NCBI RefSeq assembly: GCF_003268775.1
Contig: NZ_QLSU01000019.1
Coordinates: forward strand, 96,161-160,160
DNA from: Paraburkholderia unamae
GTDB lineage: Bacteria > Pseudomonadota > Gammaproteobacteria > Burkholderiales > Burkholderiaceae
Direction: 5' to 3'
Length of the DNA stretch: 64,000 bases
Shown here: positions 17,247-26,165 of the stretch, in pieces
How positions within the stretch are numbered: the stretch's first letter is position 1
Layout of the letters: every line of letters begins with the position of its first letter
Notes under the pieces: generated by a model
Database searches by the model: none
The model's input: only the letters and a program-made list of their open reading frames with translations
What the model was told of the DNA's origin: nothing
Program-made: the position numbers and the translations under genes

Positions 17247-18332
17247 ATGGTTACTGGAATTGAAATCGACTTCTTGCCTGTTGGTGAGGGGGAACACAGT
17301 GGTGACGCGATTGCTGTGCGTTGGACGGAAGGCGGCAAACATAAAGTCATGCTCTACGACGGCGGTACAAAAAACTACGGCCGCCCGCTTGTCGAGCATG
17401 TGAAACGACATTTCGGGACGACCCATGTCGACTATGTCGTGAACTCTCATCCTGACAACGACCACGCAGGTGGACTGCTGTACGTTTTGGAGAACCTGAC
17501 GGTCGGTGAACTTTGGATTCACCAACCGTGGAACTACAGCGAGCATATTCGCCGCTATTTCCGTGATCAACGTATCACGGATGAGAGTTTGGCGCGCCGC
17601 CTACAGGAGAAGATGGCAGCAGCGTACGCTCTCGAGGTATGCGCAGAAAAGAAGCAGATTCCGGTTTATGAGCCTTTCGCTGGCTGCCAGATTGGCATCT
17701 TTACGGTGCTATCGCCGGATATGGCGCGGTATGTTCACGAACTGATTCCAGAGTTCGAAAAGGCGCCGGAGCTCGTTAAAACCGAAGCGACCCTCCTTGG
17801 TGCCGCGGCCGACTTCTTCAAAAAGGCGATGGGTTCGGTTGCTGATGTCTGGGATAAGGAGTATTTGCCGGACACGGTCGAAACGTCAGCTGAGAACGAA
17901 AGCAGCGCTATCCTTTTCGCGACGGTGGGCACGAACGGATATCTGTTGACCGGTGATGCAGGTATAGATTCGCTGCGGGCCGCTGGGGAGTATGCGGCTA
18001 AGCGAGGTATCGATTTGCCGAAGCAGGTAACGTTCGCGCAGATTCCGCACCACGGCGGCCGTCATAACGTCTCGACCGAGACCCTTGACATTCTGTTTGG
18101 GCCGCGACTCGCTCAGCGACCCGAACAAGCTTGGCGCACTGCTTTTGTCTCGGCGTCCGAGAAGGCTCCTCGCCATCCGAAGAAAGTTGTCACCAACGCG
18201 TTCAAGCGCCGAGGATTCAAGGTGGGCCAGACGAAGGGCAAGAGTATCTGGCACTTCTCGCCTGGCATGCCTCGCCGTGAGGGATATTCTGCGTTGACCT
18301 ACTTGCCGTTTTACGACGAGGTGGAAGAATGA
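17247..18332 (+). CDS. Metallo-beta-lactamase fold hydrolase (ComEC/Rec2-like)
   Basis: A 361-residue soluble protein with the metal-binding motif SHPDNDHAGG (H68, D70, D72, H73), a downstream LLTGDAG strand and a QIPHHGGRHN motif. This spacing is that of the ComEC C-terminal nuclease-like metallo-beta-lactamase group. No signal peptide or membrane segment is visible, so it should act in the cytoplasm. The ATG has a strong AGAGGAA ribosome site. It overlaps the next gene by four bases (ATGA), tying it to a membrane partner, and it is divergent from a WYL regulator. The family suggests a phosphodiesterase or nuclease; the substrate is unknown, and a defence role is inferred from context. Confidence 0.82.
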   Translation: MVTGIEIDFLPVGEGEHSGDAIAVRWTEGGKHKVMLYDGGTKNYGRPLVEHVKRHFGTTHVDYVVNSHPDNDHAGGLLYVLENLTVGELWIHQPWNYSEHIRRYFRDQRITDESLARRLQEKMAAAYALEVCAEKKQIPVYEPFAGCQIGIFTVLSPDMARYVHELIPEFEKAPELVKTEATLLGAAADFFKKAMGSVADVWDKEYLPDTVETSAENESSAILFATVGTNGYLLTGDAGIDSLRAAGEYAAKRGIDLPKQVTFAQIPHHGGRHNVSTETLDILFGPRLAQRPEQAWRTAFVSASEKAPRHPKKVVTNAFKRRGFKVGQTKGKSIWHFSPGMPRREGYSALTYLPFYDEVEE

Positions 18333-19168
18333 GTGACGTCAGAGAATTCCCCGCTACGGTCGTCGACGCGATTTTGAAGTTCGGCGACCGCTATGAGCGC
18401 ACCGCGCGGCTTTATCCGGCTCTGCTCGTCTTGGCGCCCCTCGTAGTTACAGTAATTTCACTATACGGACAGGTGCTGGGCATTCTGGGTACGGTCGCCA
18501 CATCTCTGGTGGCGTGCGGCGGCTTGGTTCTTTTGGCTGATTTCGCTCGGAATCGAGGCAAAGAACGCGAGAAGCACCTCTGGGACAAGTGGGGTGGTGC
18601 GCCCAGCACGCAACTGCTGCGCCACACCAATAACGCCGTCGATATTGTATCGAAGGAGCGCTATCACCACTTTTTGTCCAGGAAAATTGGGAAGGTGTTT
18701 CCTTCAGCCGACGAGGAAAAGAACGACCCCGCTGCCGCAGACGCGATTTACGCTTCTGCAAGCAATTGGCTGCGACAAGCAACGCGGGATGAGAAAACGT
18801 ATCGGTTGCTGATGAACGACAACATTTCGTATGGTTTTCGGCGAAACAGTTTTGCCATGCGCCGTCTGGGAGTTACCGTATGCGTCGCTGTGGGCGCCTG
18901 GGTTCTACTGCGCCATGGCGCCTCCGAGCTTGTGGTTCACATGCATACTGCTAAAAACGCCGAAAATCTCTTTTCGGCAGGGGAATCGACCTCACTCGCC
19001 GTTGCGTTCTTACTCTTGTTGGCATGGATTGGATTCTTCAACGAGGCGGCTGTTCGTGGCGCGGCGTTTTCATATGCCGACAAGCTGATGCTGGCCTGTG
19101 AAAGTCTGCTGGCCTCCGAAAGTAAAGGCCGGAAGCCGCGGAGCACTTTGAAGCCGGCCTGTACATAG
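18329..19168 (+). CDS. Four-helix membrane protein coupled to the metallo-beta-lactamase
   Basis: A 279-residue protein not assigned to a named family. Two adjacent hydrophobic segments (about residues 28-47 and 50-69) are followed by a soluble middle region containing WDKWGGAPSTQLLRH and a DNISYGFRRN segment. Two more hydrophobic segments follow near 180-200 and 222-242. The start codon overlaps the stop of the metallo-beta-lactamase gene, so the two are translated together. The arrangement, a cytosolic hydrolase with a small multi-helix membrane protein under a WYL regulator, fits effector pairs in which the membrane protein permeabilises the membrane or anchors the enzyme. That function is inference. 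Confidence 0.65.
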   Translation: MSDVREFPATVVDAILKFGDRYERTARLYPALLVLAPLVVTVISLYGQVLGILGTVATSLVACGGLVLLADFARNRGKEREKHLWDKWGGAPSTQLLRHTNNAVDIVSKERYHHFLSRKIGKVFPSADEEKNDPAAADAIYASASNWLRQATRDEKTYRLLMNDNISYGFRRNSFAMRRLGVTVCVAVGAWVLLRHGASELVVHMHTAKNAENLFSAGESTSLAVAFLLLLAWIGFFNEAAVRGAAFSYADKLMLACESLLASESKGRKPRSTLKPACT

Positions 19169-19271
19169 CGAATGTGTCTTGAAGCACTGTTCTCGTCCAC
19201 GAGGTTCGTCCCTTGTGATAGAAGGGCGTCCAGCGTCAATCTGAAACTACGAGAATTCTGCCGATGGCGTG

Positions 19272-19277
19272 CTCTGG
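19272..19277. repeat. Target-site duplication, left copy (CTCTGG)
   Basis: CTCTGG directly abuts the left IS21 terminus, and the identical hexamer follows the right terminus at 22236-22241. Six bases is within the 4-8 bp range usual for IS21-family insertion. The 109-base stretch from 19169 shows no gene. Confidence 0.75.
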
Positions 19278-19492
19278 TGTGTATTCCGGCCCAACGTGAC
19301 CGAGCATTCCGATTGATCGTGACCGGTCATTCCGGGCGAACGTGACCGATTTCCCGGGCTTTCCGGAATCCGCGGTCACGATGCCGGAATCGGCGGTCAC
19401 GATACCGGAATGGTGTCGTACAGCGCCGTAACGGTGTTACGCATATCCACAACCTCGACGGGTACGCTGCCAGATTTTTTGTCTGGACAAGC

Positions 19493-21016
19493 ATGCCCGC
19501 ACCGAGGATCGCTATGCGTAAAATCAAGGAAGTACTGCGTCTGAAACTTGACGCCAGGTTGTCTCACGAGCAGATCGCTGCCGCCCTCGATCTGTCCAAA
19601 GGCGTCGTGACCAAATACGTTGGCCTGGCCGCTGCAGCCGGGCTGGACTGGGCCGCTGTCCAGTCGCTCGACGACGTGACGCTGGAGCGGCGCCTGTTGG
19701 CCTCCCCCGAGAAGCCGCGTCATCATGTGCAGCCCGACTTCGGGCGCATCCATCACGAACTGCGACGCAAGGGCGTGACGCTCATGCTGCTGTGGGAGGA
19801 GTACCGGGCCGAGTACGCCGAGCGTCAGACCTACGGCTATTCGCAGTTCTGTGAGAACTACCGGCACTTCGCCAAACGGCTCAAGCGCTCCATGCGGCAG
19901 ATCCACCGCGGCGGCGAGAAACTGTTCATCGACTTCGCCGGCCCGACTCTCGCTCTAGCCGATGGCGGTCGCGCCCATATCTACGTCGCCGCGATGGGCG
20001 CGTCCGGCTATACGTTCGCCTGCGCCACCGAACGCGAAACGATGGCCGACTGGCTCGACTCGACGGCGCGGACCCTGGCCTTTTATGGTGGCGTGCCGGC
20101 ACTGATCGTGCCCGACAATCCCCGCGCCCTGATCCCCGAGGCGAACCGTTACGAGCCGCGCGCTAACGACACCGTGCTCGACTTCGCCCGGCATTACTGC
20201 ACCTCGTTTCTTCCGGCGCGCCCCTATCATCCACAGGACAAGGCCAAGGCGGAATCGGCCGTGCAGGTCGTCGAGCGCTGGATCCTCGCCCGCCTGCGTC
20301 ACCAGCGCTTTGCCAGCGTACACGAGGTGAACCGGGCGATTGCCCCGCTGCTGCAGCGGCTCAACGACCACCCGTTCCAGAAACTGCCCGGCAGCCGTGC
20401 CAGCGCCTTTGCCCAGCTGGATGCGCCGGCGCTGTCGCCGTTGCCAGCACAACGTTACGAGCTGGCCACCTTCAAGACCGTCAAGGTGCACATCGACTAT
20501 CACGTCGAGGTCGACCAGCATCGTTACAGCGTGCCGCATGCGTTGGTTGGGCAGTCCCTGGAGGCTCGCGTGACGCGCACCACTGTCGAACTCCTGCATC
20601 GCGGGCAACGAGTCGCCTGTCATGCCCACAGCTCGCAAGTCGGCAAATTCTCCACGGTCAACGAGCACATGCCGGCCGCTCACCGTGCCCACCGCGAGTG
20701 GAGCCCGCAACGCCTGATCGACTGGGGGCAGCGCATCGGCCCGGCCACGGCGGAAGTCGTCACGCGGCACCTGGCCGAGCACAAGCATCCGGAGCATGGC
20801 AACCGCGCCTGCCTAGGCTTGCTGTCGCTGGCCAAGCGTTATGGCCGCTCAAGGCTGGAAGCCGCCTGCATGCTGGCGCTGCAGCTGGGCGCCTGCAAAT
20901 ACCGGCATGTGCGCAACATCCTGGCTAACAACCGCGATCAAAGCGCACCGGCTCCCGCCCGCGACTGGGTCAGCCCCGATCACACGCACGTGCGCGGCCC
21001 CGGCTATTATCAATAA
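19493..21016 (+). CDS. istA: IS21 transposase IstA
   Basis: A 507-residue transposase with an N-terminal helix-turn-helix (KIKEVLRLKLDARLSHEQIAAAL..SKGVVTKYV) and an RNase H-like DDE core: LFIDFAGPTL for the first Asp, VPDNPRA for the second, and KAKAESAVQVVERW for the Glu. A beta-barrel C-terminal region (DYHVEVDQHRYSVPHALVGQ) follows. It cuts and joins the IS ends and needs the IstB ATPase for target choice. An ATG at 19514 is another possible start, after ATCGCT; the listed start keeps a few extra residues. It looks intact. Confidence 0.88.
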   Translation: MPAPRIAMRKIKEVLRLKLDARLSHEQIAAALDLSKGVVTKYVGLAAAAGLDWAAVQSLDDVTLERRLLASPEKPRHHVQPDFGRIHHELRRKGVTLMLLWEEYRAEYAERQTYGYSQFCENYRHFAKRLKRSMRQIHRGGEKLFIDFAGPTLALADGGRAHIYVAAMGASGYTFACATERETMADWLDSTARTLAFYGGVPALIVPDNPRALIPEANRYEPRANDTVLDFARHYCTSFLPARPYHPQDKAKAESAVQVVERWILARLRHQRFASVHEVNRAIAPLLQRLNDHPFQKLPGSRASAFAQLDAPALSPLPAQRYELATFKTVKVHIDYHVEVDQHRYSVPHALVGQSLEARVTRTTVELLHRGQRVACHAHSSQVGKFSTVNEHMPAAHRAHREWSPQRLIDWGQRIGPATAEVVTRHLAEHKHPEHGNRACLGLLSLAKRYGRSRLEAACMLALQLGACKYRHVRNILANNRDQSAPAPARDWVSPDHTHVRGPGYYQ

Positions 21017-21026
21017 GGATAACGAC

Positions 21027-21818
21027 ATGATGATGCATCACACCCTTGCCCACCTGCGCACCCTGAAACTGGAGGGCCTCGCCGGCGCGCTGGAGGAACA
21101 ACTCATCCAGCCGGGACTGGCGAACCTGAGCTTCGAGGAACGGCTCACGATGCTGGTGGACCGCGAGGTCCATCACCGCAACGAGCGCTAGCTGACGCGC
21201 CTGTTGAAGAACGCCCGGCTCAAATATGGGCAGGCGACGTTGGAAGATCTCGACAGCCGGGCCGGCCGGGGCGTCGACCGCTCTCAGATCATGAGCCTGG
21301 CCATGGGTGAGTGGGTCAGCGCAGGCCACTGCATCCTGATCACCGGACCGACGGGCGTCGGCAAGTCCTGGTTGGCTTGCGCACTGGCGCAGTATGCGTG
21401 CCGACGCGGCCACTCCGCGCTGTATCAGCGCGTGCCACGCCTGCCCGAAGAGCTGCGCATCCGCCACGGCAGCGGGGCGTTCGGCAAATGGCTGCTTCAA
21501 CTGGCCAAAACCGACGTCGTTGTCCTGAACGACTGGGGCATGGGTGCCATCGACAGTATGACCCGCTCCGACCTGCTGGAAGTCGTCGACGACCGGGCCG
21601 GGCGCAAAGCCACCATCATCACATCACAACTGCCGATCGAGTACTGGCACGCGTGGATCGGCGACGCCACGATAGCCGATGCCATGCTCGACCGGCTGAT
21701 GCAGCACCATCACCGCATTACGCTGACCGGCGATTCGCTGCGCCCGAGAAAGGCTCAGTCAGTACAGGGTGGCGAAGCAGGCATCGCCGCACCGATCGTC
21801 GTTGGCGCACAGGGATAA
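21027..21818 (+). pseudogene. istB: IS21 helper ATPase IstB, interrupted by an in-frame amber stop
   Basis: The gene starts at ATG 21027 with an AAGGA ribosome site and runs to 21818, but a TAG at 21189-21191 interrupts it after about 54 residues. The same frame continues without a shift on both sides (VHHRNER, stop, LTRLLKNARLKYG). Downstream are Walker A GPTGVGKSW and Walker B VVVLNDWGMG of the DnaA/DnaC-like helper that activates IstA. A full product would be about 263 residues. Unless the stop is suppressed or translation restarts, this copy is probably unable to transpose by itself, though another istB could act in trans. A sequencing error is possible. Confidence 0.8.
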
Positions 21819-21825
21819 AGAAGAA

Positions 21826-22080
21826 ATGGCAAAGACAGCAGCGCAGCGTCAGGCCCAGTACCGAGCCAAACGCCAGATGGCAGAGGCAGATGGCAACGGC
21901 GAACGTCAGTTGAGCATGTGGATCGGCACCAGCGCCTTCCTTGGATTGGCCCGGCTCGCATGCCGTTACGGAGTAACGAAACGGGAATTGATCGAAGGCC
22001 TCATCAAGATCGAGGATGACCGCGTGATCGCGACACTCGAACTGGATACGCCAGAATGGGACGAGTACTTCGCTGCCTGA
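21826..22080 (+). CDS. Small accessory protein of the IS21 element, ribbon-helix-helix-like
   Basis: An 84-residue basic-then-acidic protein (AQRQAQYRAKRQMAEADG, then RQLSMWIGTSAFLGLARLACRYGVTKRELIEGLI). The central part, a short strand followed by two helices, resembles a ribbon-helix-helix DNA-binding fold. It begins eight bases after istB, with an AAGAAGAA purine-rich ribosome site, and lies inside the right terminal repeat. It is therefore part of the element, perhaps a regulator of transposition. The family is not recognised with certainty. Confidence 0.6.
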   Translation: MAKTAAQRQAQYRAKRQMAEADGNGERQLSMWIGTSAFLGLARLACRYGVTKRELIEGLIKIEDDRVIATLELDTPEWDEYFAA

Positions 22081-22235
22081 ACCGTTACGCAGGAACGCAT
22101 CGAAAATCGTGATCAAAGGAGGAGAAAATCGACTCATCGTGACCGCGCCCTCTACAATCTGAACCGCGTAACACCCACCCGTGCGCAACGGTCACGTTGC
22201 GCCGGAATTGGCGGTCACGTTCACCGGAATACGCA

Positions 22236-22552
22236 CTCTGGTCCTTTTGGGGCACGGTACGGCCTTTGGTGCCCAGCGGGCCTTCACAGATGGTTCGTGC
22301 GTCGGCGCTGCTAGATGCCACGCTGCGGGACGCCGCGGTGCTACTGATCAGGAATCGAGAGGGATATGCAAATGTATCGCGTTGTGGGCAGATCTCGCGA
22401 ACATGATTGAAGGACCGTCGCATGTTGATCATCATTGAAAGGCCCTCTGTCCGCCCAAAGAAGGGGCGGCGAGGACCTACAGTTGAGATGCCACGCTCAA
22501 CCATCGCCGTTCGAACGATAATTGGACGCCCAATATTAGGTGTCGGTCCTCT
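22236..22552. other. Right target duplication and gap beyond the IS21 element
   Basis: CTCTGG at 22236-22241 is the right copy of the 6-bp target duplication. Beyond it, up to the Lar-like gene, I see no gene with a start, ribosome site and coding bias. Joining the sequence across the IS removes no stop codon from a longer frame that I could recognise, so there is no proof that the IS broke a gene. Confidence 0.45.
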
Positions 22553-23062
22553 CTACGAAAACGACGGCGGGACGCATGCATGGAACACAATAAATCTGTC
22601 AATCCAGATTCCTGCGGAAAGCCCCGTCGCGCAACGAAAGGCGTGTGGCGGATTGACACTAATGTGCTCTACGGAGAGCGAGAGGATGGTGTTCGAGGCA
22701 CTCTCACAGGCAGAGAAGCCTGGCGCCTGCACCTCGTAGAAGACACCGCCGAGAGAGCCGGTCTCGCGATGCATGGTGTCCGCGCCGACGAGCGGTGCGA
22801 GATTGCGGATGATTTCTTCAAGCGTGGCGCGCTGCGACTGGCTGGTAATCTTGGTCGTGGTGACAAAGCAGCTCCCCGAGCTGCGGGCGTCGACGATCTC
22901 AGCGCGCTCCGTGTTCCAGTCCGCCAGTGCTTCGTGTGTGCTTGTGGCTTTGGCCGACTGGTGACCGCACTTGCCGCAGACGAAGTGCTCAAAGGAGACG
23001 CTGTCCACGTGCGCCACCTCGATCGAGCCACATTTTTTACAGGGGAGGACACGTTGGGGCAT
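22553..23062 (-). CDS. Zinc-ribbon protein with Lar-like N-terminus
   Basis: A 169-residue protein. Residues 1-55 form a zinc ribbon with two CxxC knuckles (LPCKKCGSIEV and FVCGKCGHQS) followed by HEALADWNTE. This pattern is seen in the Lar restriction-alleviation family, whose members end their ribbon with an AW-N-R/T helix. The remaining 110 residues are not recognised. It starts 47 bases after the stop of the GHKL-nuclease gene on the same strand, so the two are probably one operon. Lar modulates type I restriction in phage-host conflict; any similar role is inference. The last residues near 22553 may be poorly defined. Confidence 0.6.
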   Translation of the reverse strand: MPQRVLPCKKCGSIEVAHVDSVSFEHFVCGKCGHQSAKATSTHEALADWNTERAEIVDARSSGSCFVTTTKITSQSQRATLEEIIRNLAPLVGADTMHRETGSLGGVFYEVQAPGFSACESASNTILSLSVEHISVNPPHAFRCATGLSAGIWIDRFIVFHACVPPSFS

Positions 23063-23109
23063 ACACCACCGCCCATCTCATGCGGCTCACTCGGTGGTAG
23101 CGCGCTTTT

Positions 23110-25089
23110 TTAGTGCTCGACCTGTAACTCTGCAACCAACTCCTCCCTGCTCGCGCCAGCGTAGTCATCGCGCTTGAGTTTAAGGTTATCGAGCATAAAG
23201 CCGTGCGTCAGTTCGAAGCCATCAAGCAGTGTGTACCAGTTCATGACATATAGCTTCATGCGCGGGTCATCAGTCACGAGGCCTGGGTCGTTGCGCAAGA
23301 CGTGAGCGTTCAGACGACTGGTGATAATGGAGTCCGCAGAGGAAATCTGGCGCCCAAGGAGGATGAGCTCAAAATGCATTTTGTCTGACTTGAACTGTGG
23401 CTCATTAGCGATGATTTCCGCGTAGTCCTCGAGCTGCCGAAGGTGTTTCTTGTTAAGCGAGATCGCTGGCCGTTTTATCTCCACCACGATGCATTTGTAG
23501 ACCCTGTTCCCCAGCGAATCAAAGGCGGGAAACTTTCGCGCCATGAAGAGGTCGACTTGCCTCTGTGCACCGGAAAAATCTGCCTCTTCATCTACGTCTT
23601 CCATGTTCAGCGGAGACCGTGCCATGACTTCATCTCGCATGCGACGAACAATCTTGGCGAAGGTGTCCTCCTCCGCGCCTATGGTCTCGTAGCGCGGCCC
23701 GAACAGCCATGTGTTGCTCTCGATAATCTTTTGCAGGTCAGGCGTCTCTAGAACCTCGCGGTAGTGTTCATTCATCACATACCGCAACTGCTGTACTGCG
23801 GTAGCCCGGCGTTGCAGCACCTCGATGCTAGCGACGATATTTTCGAGCGTTGTGCGATGCAGCTGCTTTGCTAGGTCTTGCATTGCCTTCGCATCAAGGT
23901 CGAGCGCGCTTTCTAGCAGCTCGAACAGAGCGTCGTTCTCATTCGATATGGCGAGCCTATCTAGAAGTCGAATAATGAGCTTCGCCTGCTTCTTGGTGGT
24001 CTTATGGAAGACACGGGGTTCAGCGATGTAAATGTTTCGCACCAGGTCGCGAGTATGCTGGTGCCGCCATGCCTTCTCTGTGTCATCCATTCCCGCGTAG
24101 CTCGGGAAATAGCCTTCATCTTCGTAGCCCTGCACGACCTCCTCGGCTCGTACGCGCAGGAAATCGTCATAGATAGACTGGCTCAAGCGGTCCAACTGTG
24201 ACTTGAATTTCTTCCAGGTTGACGATGCCGGTGTGTGCGCTTCCGGAGTCAGCAGATCCTGCTCTTTCGAGAAGGTGTCAGCCCATGCGGATGTCACACA
24301 TATGCTGGTGAAAAAATTGGGCTTCTGGTTGAGCGAGCTCAGCACTTTGTAGACCGGTGCACCACTCGAATTGAGCAGGTATAGGTATGACTTCTCCGAG
24401 GTGGGCCGTTTCTCCCAGCGAATCACCTGAGCTTGGAAGATAGCGTCCTCGGCTGCGATTTCCTCCTGAACCGTTTCATGTTTGGGAACCAGAACGGGAA
24501 TTCCGTTCAGCACTACCTGCTTCTCCGGATGCACGACAAGGTACCAGCCGAACTCGGCCGAGAACTTCTCGCGAAGCTCGTCCAACTCCGGCAGAGCGCC
24601 CGTGAAGTGCGTGAGTTCCACCAGTGTGCCCTTTCCTTGCGTCAGTAGCACCTGCTTTTGCTCGGACCTCTCCAGAAGCCGCCCTTCAAAATCTTTAATG
24701 GTCGGTTCGGCGACGTCGATTACTGCATCGACGTTGTTGAACCTGGTGAACCATGATGCGTTACGGCAAAGCAGATGAAACGCGAGGCGCCCACGACCAT
24801 GCTCACCTTTCATCGAGAGGTTGGCCTTCTTCGCCGAGTCGTTGAAGCTACCAAATGTGTCGTTTAAGGTATCGAACTCAATGCCGTCACCATTATCCAG
24901 TACGGCGACACCCTCCACGCCGTGCATATCGTTCTCGACCACCGTGACAGTTACGAAGCTCGCGGCAGCATCGAAGCCATTCCAGACGAGCTCGAACAGC
25001 GGTTGCCAAGGCTCCGCGTTCTTGAAGTGCTTCTTGATACCGGAATTGCCGATGGCGGCGCTACCCTTGAAGACAGTATTCTTTTTCAT
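23110..25089 (-). CDS. GHKL ATPase fused to a PD-(D/E)xK nuclease-like domain
   Basis: A protein of 659 residues. The N-terminal 250 residues are a GHKL (HSP90/MutL/MORC-like) ATPase: N-box E33-x3-N37-x2-D40-A, VLDNGDGI with the D-x-G-x-G signature at 65-69, and GEHGRGRLAFHLL as lid. The middle is helical. The C-terminus has VDLFMARKF near 512 and CIVVEIKRPA near 533-542, with helix HLRQLEDYAEII after it. This D...ExK arrangement is that of restriction-type nucleases and recalls the Shedu core. The ATG at 25089 has a GGGGGA ribosome site; longer frames upstream lack one. An ATP-gated nuclease in a defence island is the natural reading, inferred from domains and place. Confidence 0.82.
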   Translation of the reverse strand: MKKNTVFKGSAAIGNSGIKKHFKNAEPWQPLFELVWNGFDAAASFVTVTVVENDMHGVEGVAVLDNGDGIEFDTLNDTFGSFNDSAKKANLSMKGEHGRGRLAFHLLCRNASWFTRFNNVDAVIDVAEPTIKDFEGRLLERSEQKQVLLTQGKGTLVELTHFTGALPELDELREKFSAEFGWYLVVHPEKQVVLNGIPVLVPKHETVQEEIAAEDAIFQAQVIRWEKRPTSEKSYLYLLNSSGAPVYKVLSSLNQKPNFFTSICVTSAWADTFSKEQDLLTPEAHTPASSTWKKFKSQLDRLSQSIYDDFLRVRAEEVVQGYEDEGYFPSYAGMDDTEKAWRHQHTRDLVRNIYIAEPRVFHKTTKKQAKLIIRLLDRLAISNENDALFELLESALDLDAKAMQDLAKQLHRTTLENIVASIEVLQRRATAVQQLRYVMNEHYREVLETPDLQKIIESNTWLFGPRYETIGAEEDTFAKIVRRMRDEVMARSPLNMEDVDEEADFSGAQRQVDLFMARKFPAFDSLGNRVYKCIVVEIKRPAISLNKKHLRQLEDYAEIIANEPQFKSDKMHFELILLGRQISSADSIITSRLNAHVLRNDPGLVTDDPRMKLYVMNWYTLLDGFELTHGFMLDNLKLKRDDYAGASREELVAELQVEH

Positions 25090-25538
25090 CCGTTCCCCCG
25101 TCATATTTCTGACGATTTTTGCATATTTCCTCGGGTGAGGGCCGTTCCGAAGCTGAAGCCGACATTTGGTACTAGAGCGCTGACGTCTACAACTGGCCTG
25201 CCGGTCGGATGCAGTTGGCCGCTTTCGAATGTGCCAATGACGTTCGAATGTCGAAGCCACCCTTCCGTCGACCGTCGCGTCATGGCCGACCAGCGCCCAA
25301 CGACCTAGCGTAGGAACCTCCCCAAACGAACATTCTATGCAAAACACATAAGTCGACCCTGAGCAGCGGGCCGGCATCCCGCATTGCAATGGTCCTTACA
25401 CGCTTAAGCGCCCGATGCGTCAAGCTTTCGCCATTCTCCCGAAGAACGCCGCGCGCGGACTCGGAGGCCCCCCGGTTCACAAAGAAATATGATGCCCGTT
25501 CATGGAGGGGCGATCCAGGTTGTTCGGCGCTCTGGGGC
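25090..25538. other. Gap between the GHKL-nuclease and exonuclease genes
   Basis: About 450 bases. The first part must contain the promoter and ribosome site of the minus-strand GHKL gene. No frame here has both a ribosome site and coding bias. The stretch 25140-25320 has the look of intergenic sequence that recurs in Burkholderia replicons, but I cannot confirm that without a search. Confidence 0.35.
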
Positions 25539-26150
25539 TCAGTCGTTAGACCGCGAACCCAGAAATGTCGCAACCTTCGCCTTGCTGGTTTTCTGCAATT
25601 GAGCCATGAGGGCGTGATCGATTCGCTTGAGCCCGTAAGTTTGAGCGATGTCGTGCTGCAATCGGCACCAGAGATGACTGGCGATCTCAGCGTCAACCAT
25701 CGCCCGGTGCGCACGACCCGATTTCGGTAACCGAAGCACTTCCGCCAAGCTAGCCAGGCGGTGACTCTGGGCGCGTGGATAGATCCGCCTGGCGACGAGC
25801 ATCGTGCAAGCAAACGAATGATCCGCTGGCACGCCAAGAAGCCCCAGTTCTGCCTGCCAAAACCGCTTGTCGAAACCGGCGTTGTGGGCAACGACAGGAT
25901 GGTTTCCAACAAACGCAGCAGATTCCCTCATGACTTTCGATACTGGGGGAGCCGAGGCGATCATGTCGTTCGTGATGCCGGTGAGGGCAACGACATCGGA
26001 CGGGATGCGCCGGCCAGCGTTCATCAAGCTCTGGTAACGATCAACAATCTGACCGTCACGCAGGAGGATGACGGCAATCTCGGTAGCGCGGTCGCCCAGA
26101 TTCGGCGAAAGCCCGGTTGTTTCGAAGTCGAGTACCGCAACGGTCTGCAT
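25539..26150 (-). CDS. DnaQ-like DEDDh 3'-5' exonuclease
   Basis: A 203-residue exonuclease of the DnaQ/proofreading fold. ExoI is the LDFETTG motif (D8, E10), ExoII is HNAGFDKRFW, and ExoIII is HRAMVDAEIASHLW with catalytic His and Asp five residues apart (DEDDh type). It digests 3' ends with two metal ions. The length fits a free-standing exonuclease such as the polymerase III epsilon-like proteins. The ATG at 26150 is preferred to an in-frame GTG at 26165. It lies on the same strand as the GHKL-nuclease gene but 449 bases upstream of it, so it may be a separate unit. A role in defence or repair is not distinguishable here. Confidence 0.85.
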   Translation of the reverse strand: MQTVAVLDFETTGLSPNLGDRATEIAVILLRDGQIVDRYQSLMNAGRRIPSDVVALTGITNDMIASAPPVSKVMRESAAFVGNHPVVAHNAGFDKRFWQAELGLLGVPADHSFACTMLVARRIYPRAQSHRLASLAEVLRLPKSGRAHRAMVDAEIASHLWCRLQHDIAQTYGLKRIDHALMAQLQKTSKAKVATFLGSRSND

Positions 26151-26165
26151 GTTTCTTTCGTTCAC

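Larger units (their letters stand above)
19278..22235 (+). mobile_element. IS21-family insertion sequence, complete ends, about 2.96 kb
   Basis: The element carries istA, an istB interrupted by a stop, and a small third gene. The left end begins TGTGTATTCCGG and the right end, read inward, begins TGCGTATTCCGG; both continue into AACGTGACCG. The left end has three direct copies of an ATTCCG-N6-CGTGACCG unit plus inverted copies up to about 19410, and the right end has two. Multiple terminal repeats are typical of IS21 transposase binding sites. A CTCTGG duplication flanks it, so it inserted as a unit. It sits between the membrane-protein gene and the Lar-like/GHKL genes and splits the island. 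Confidence 0.88.
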
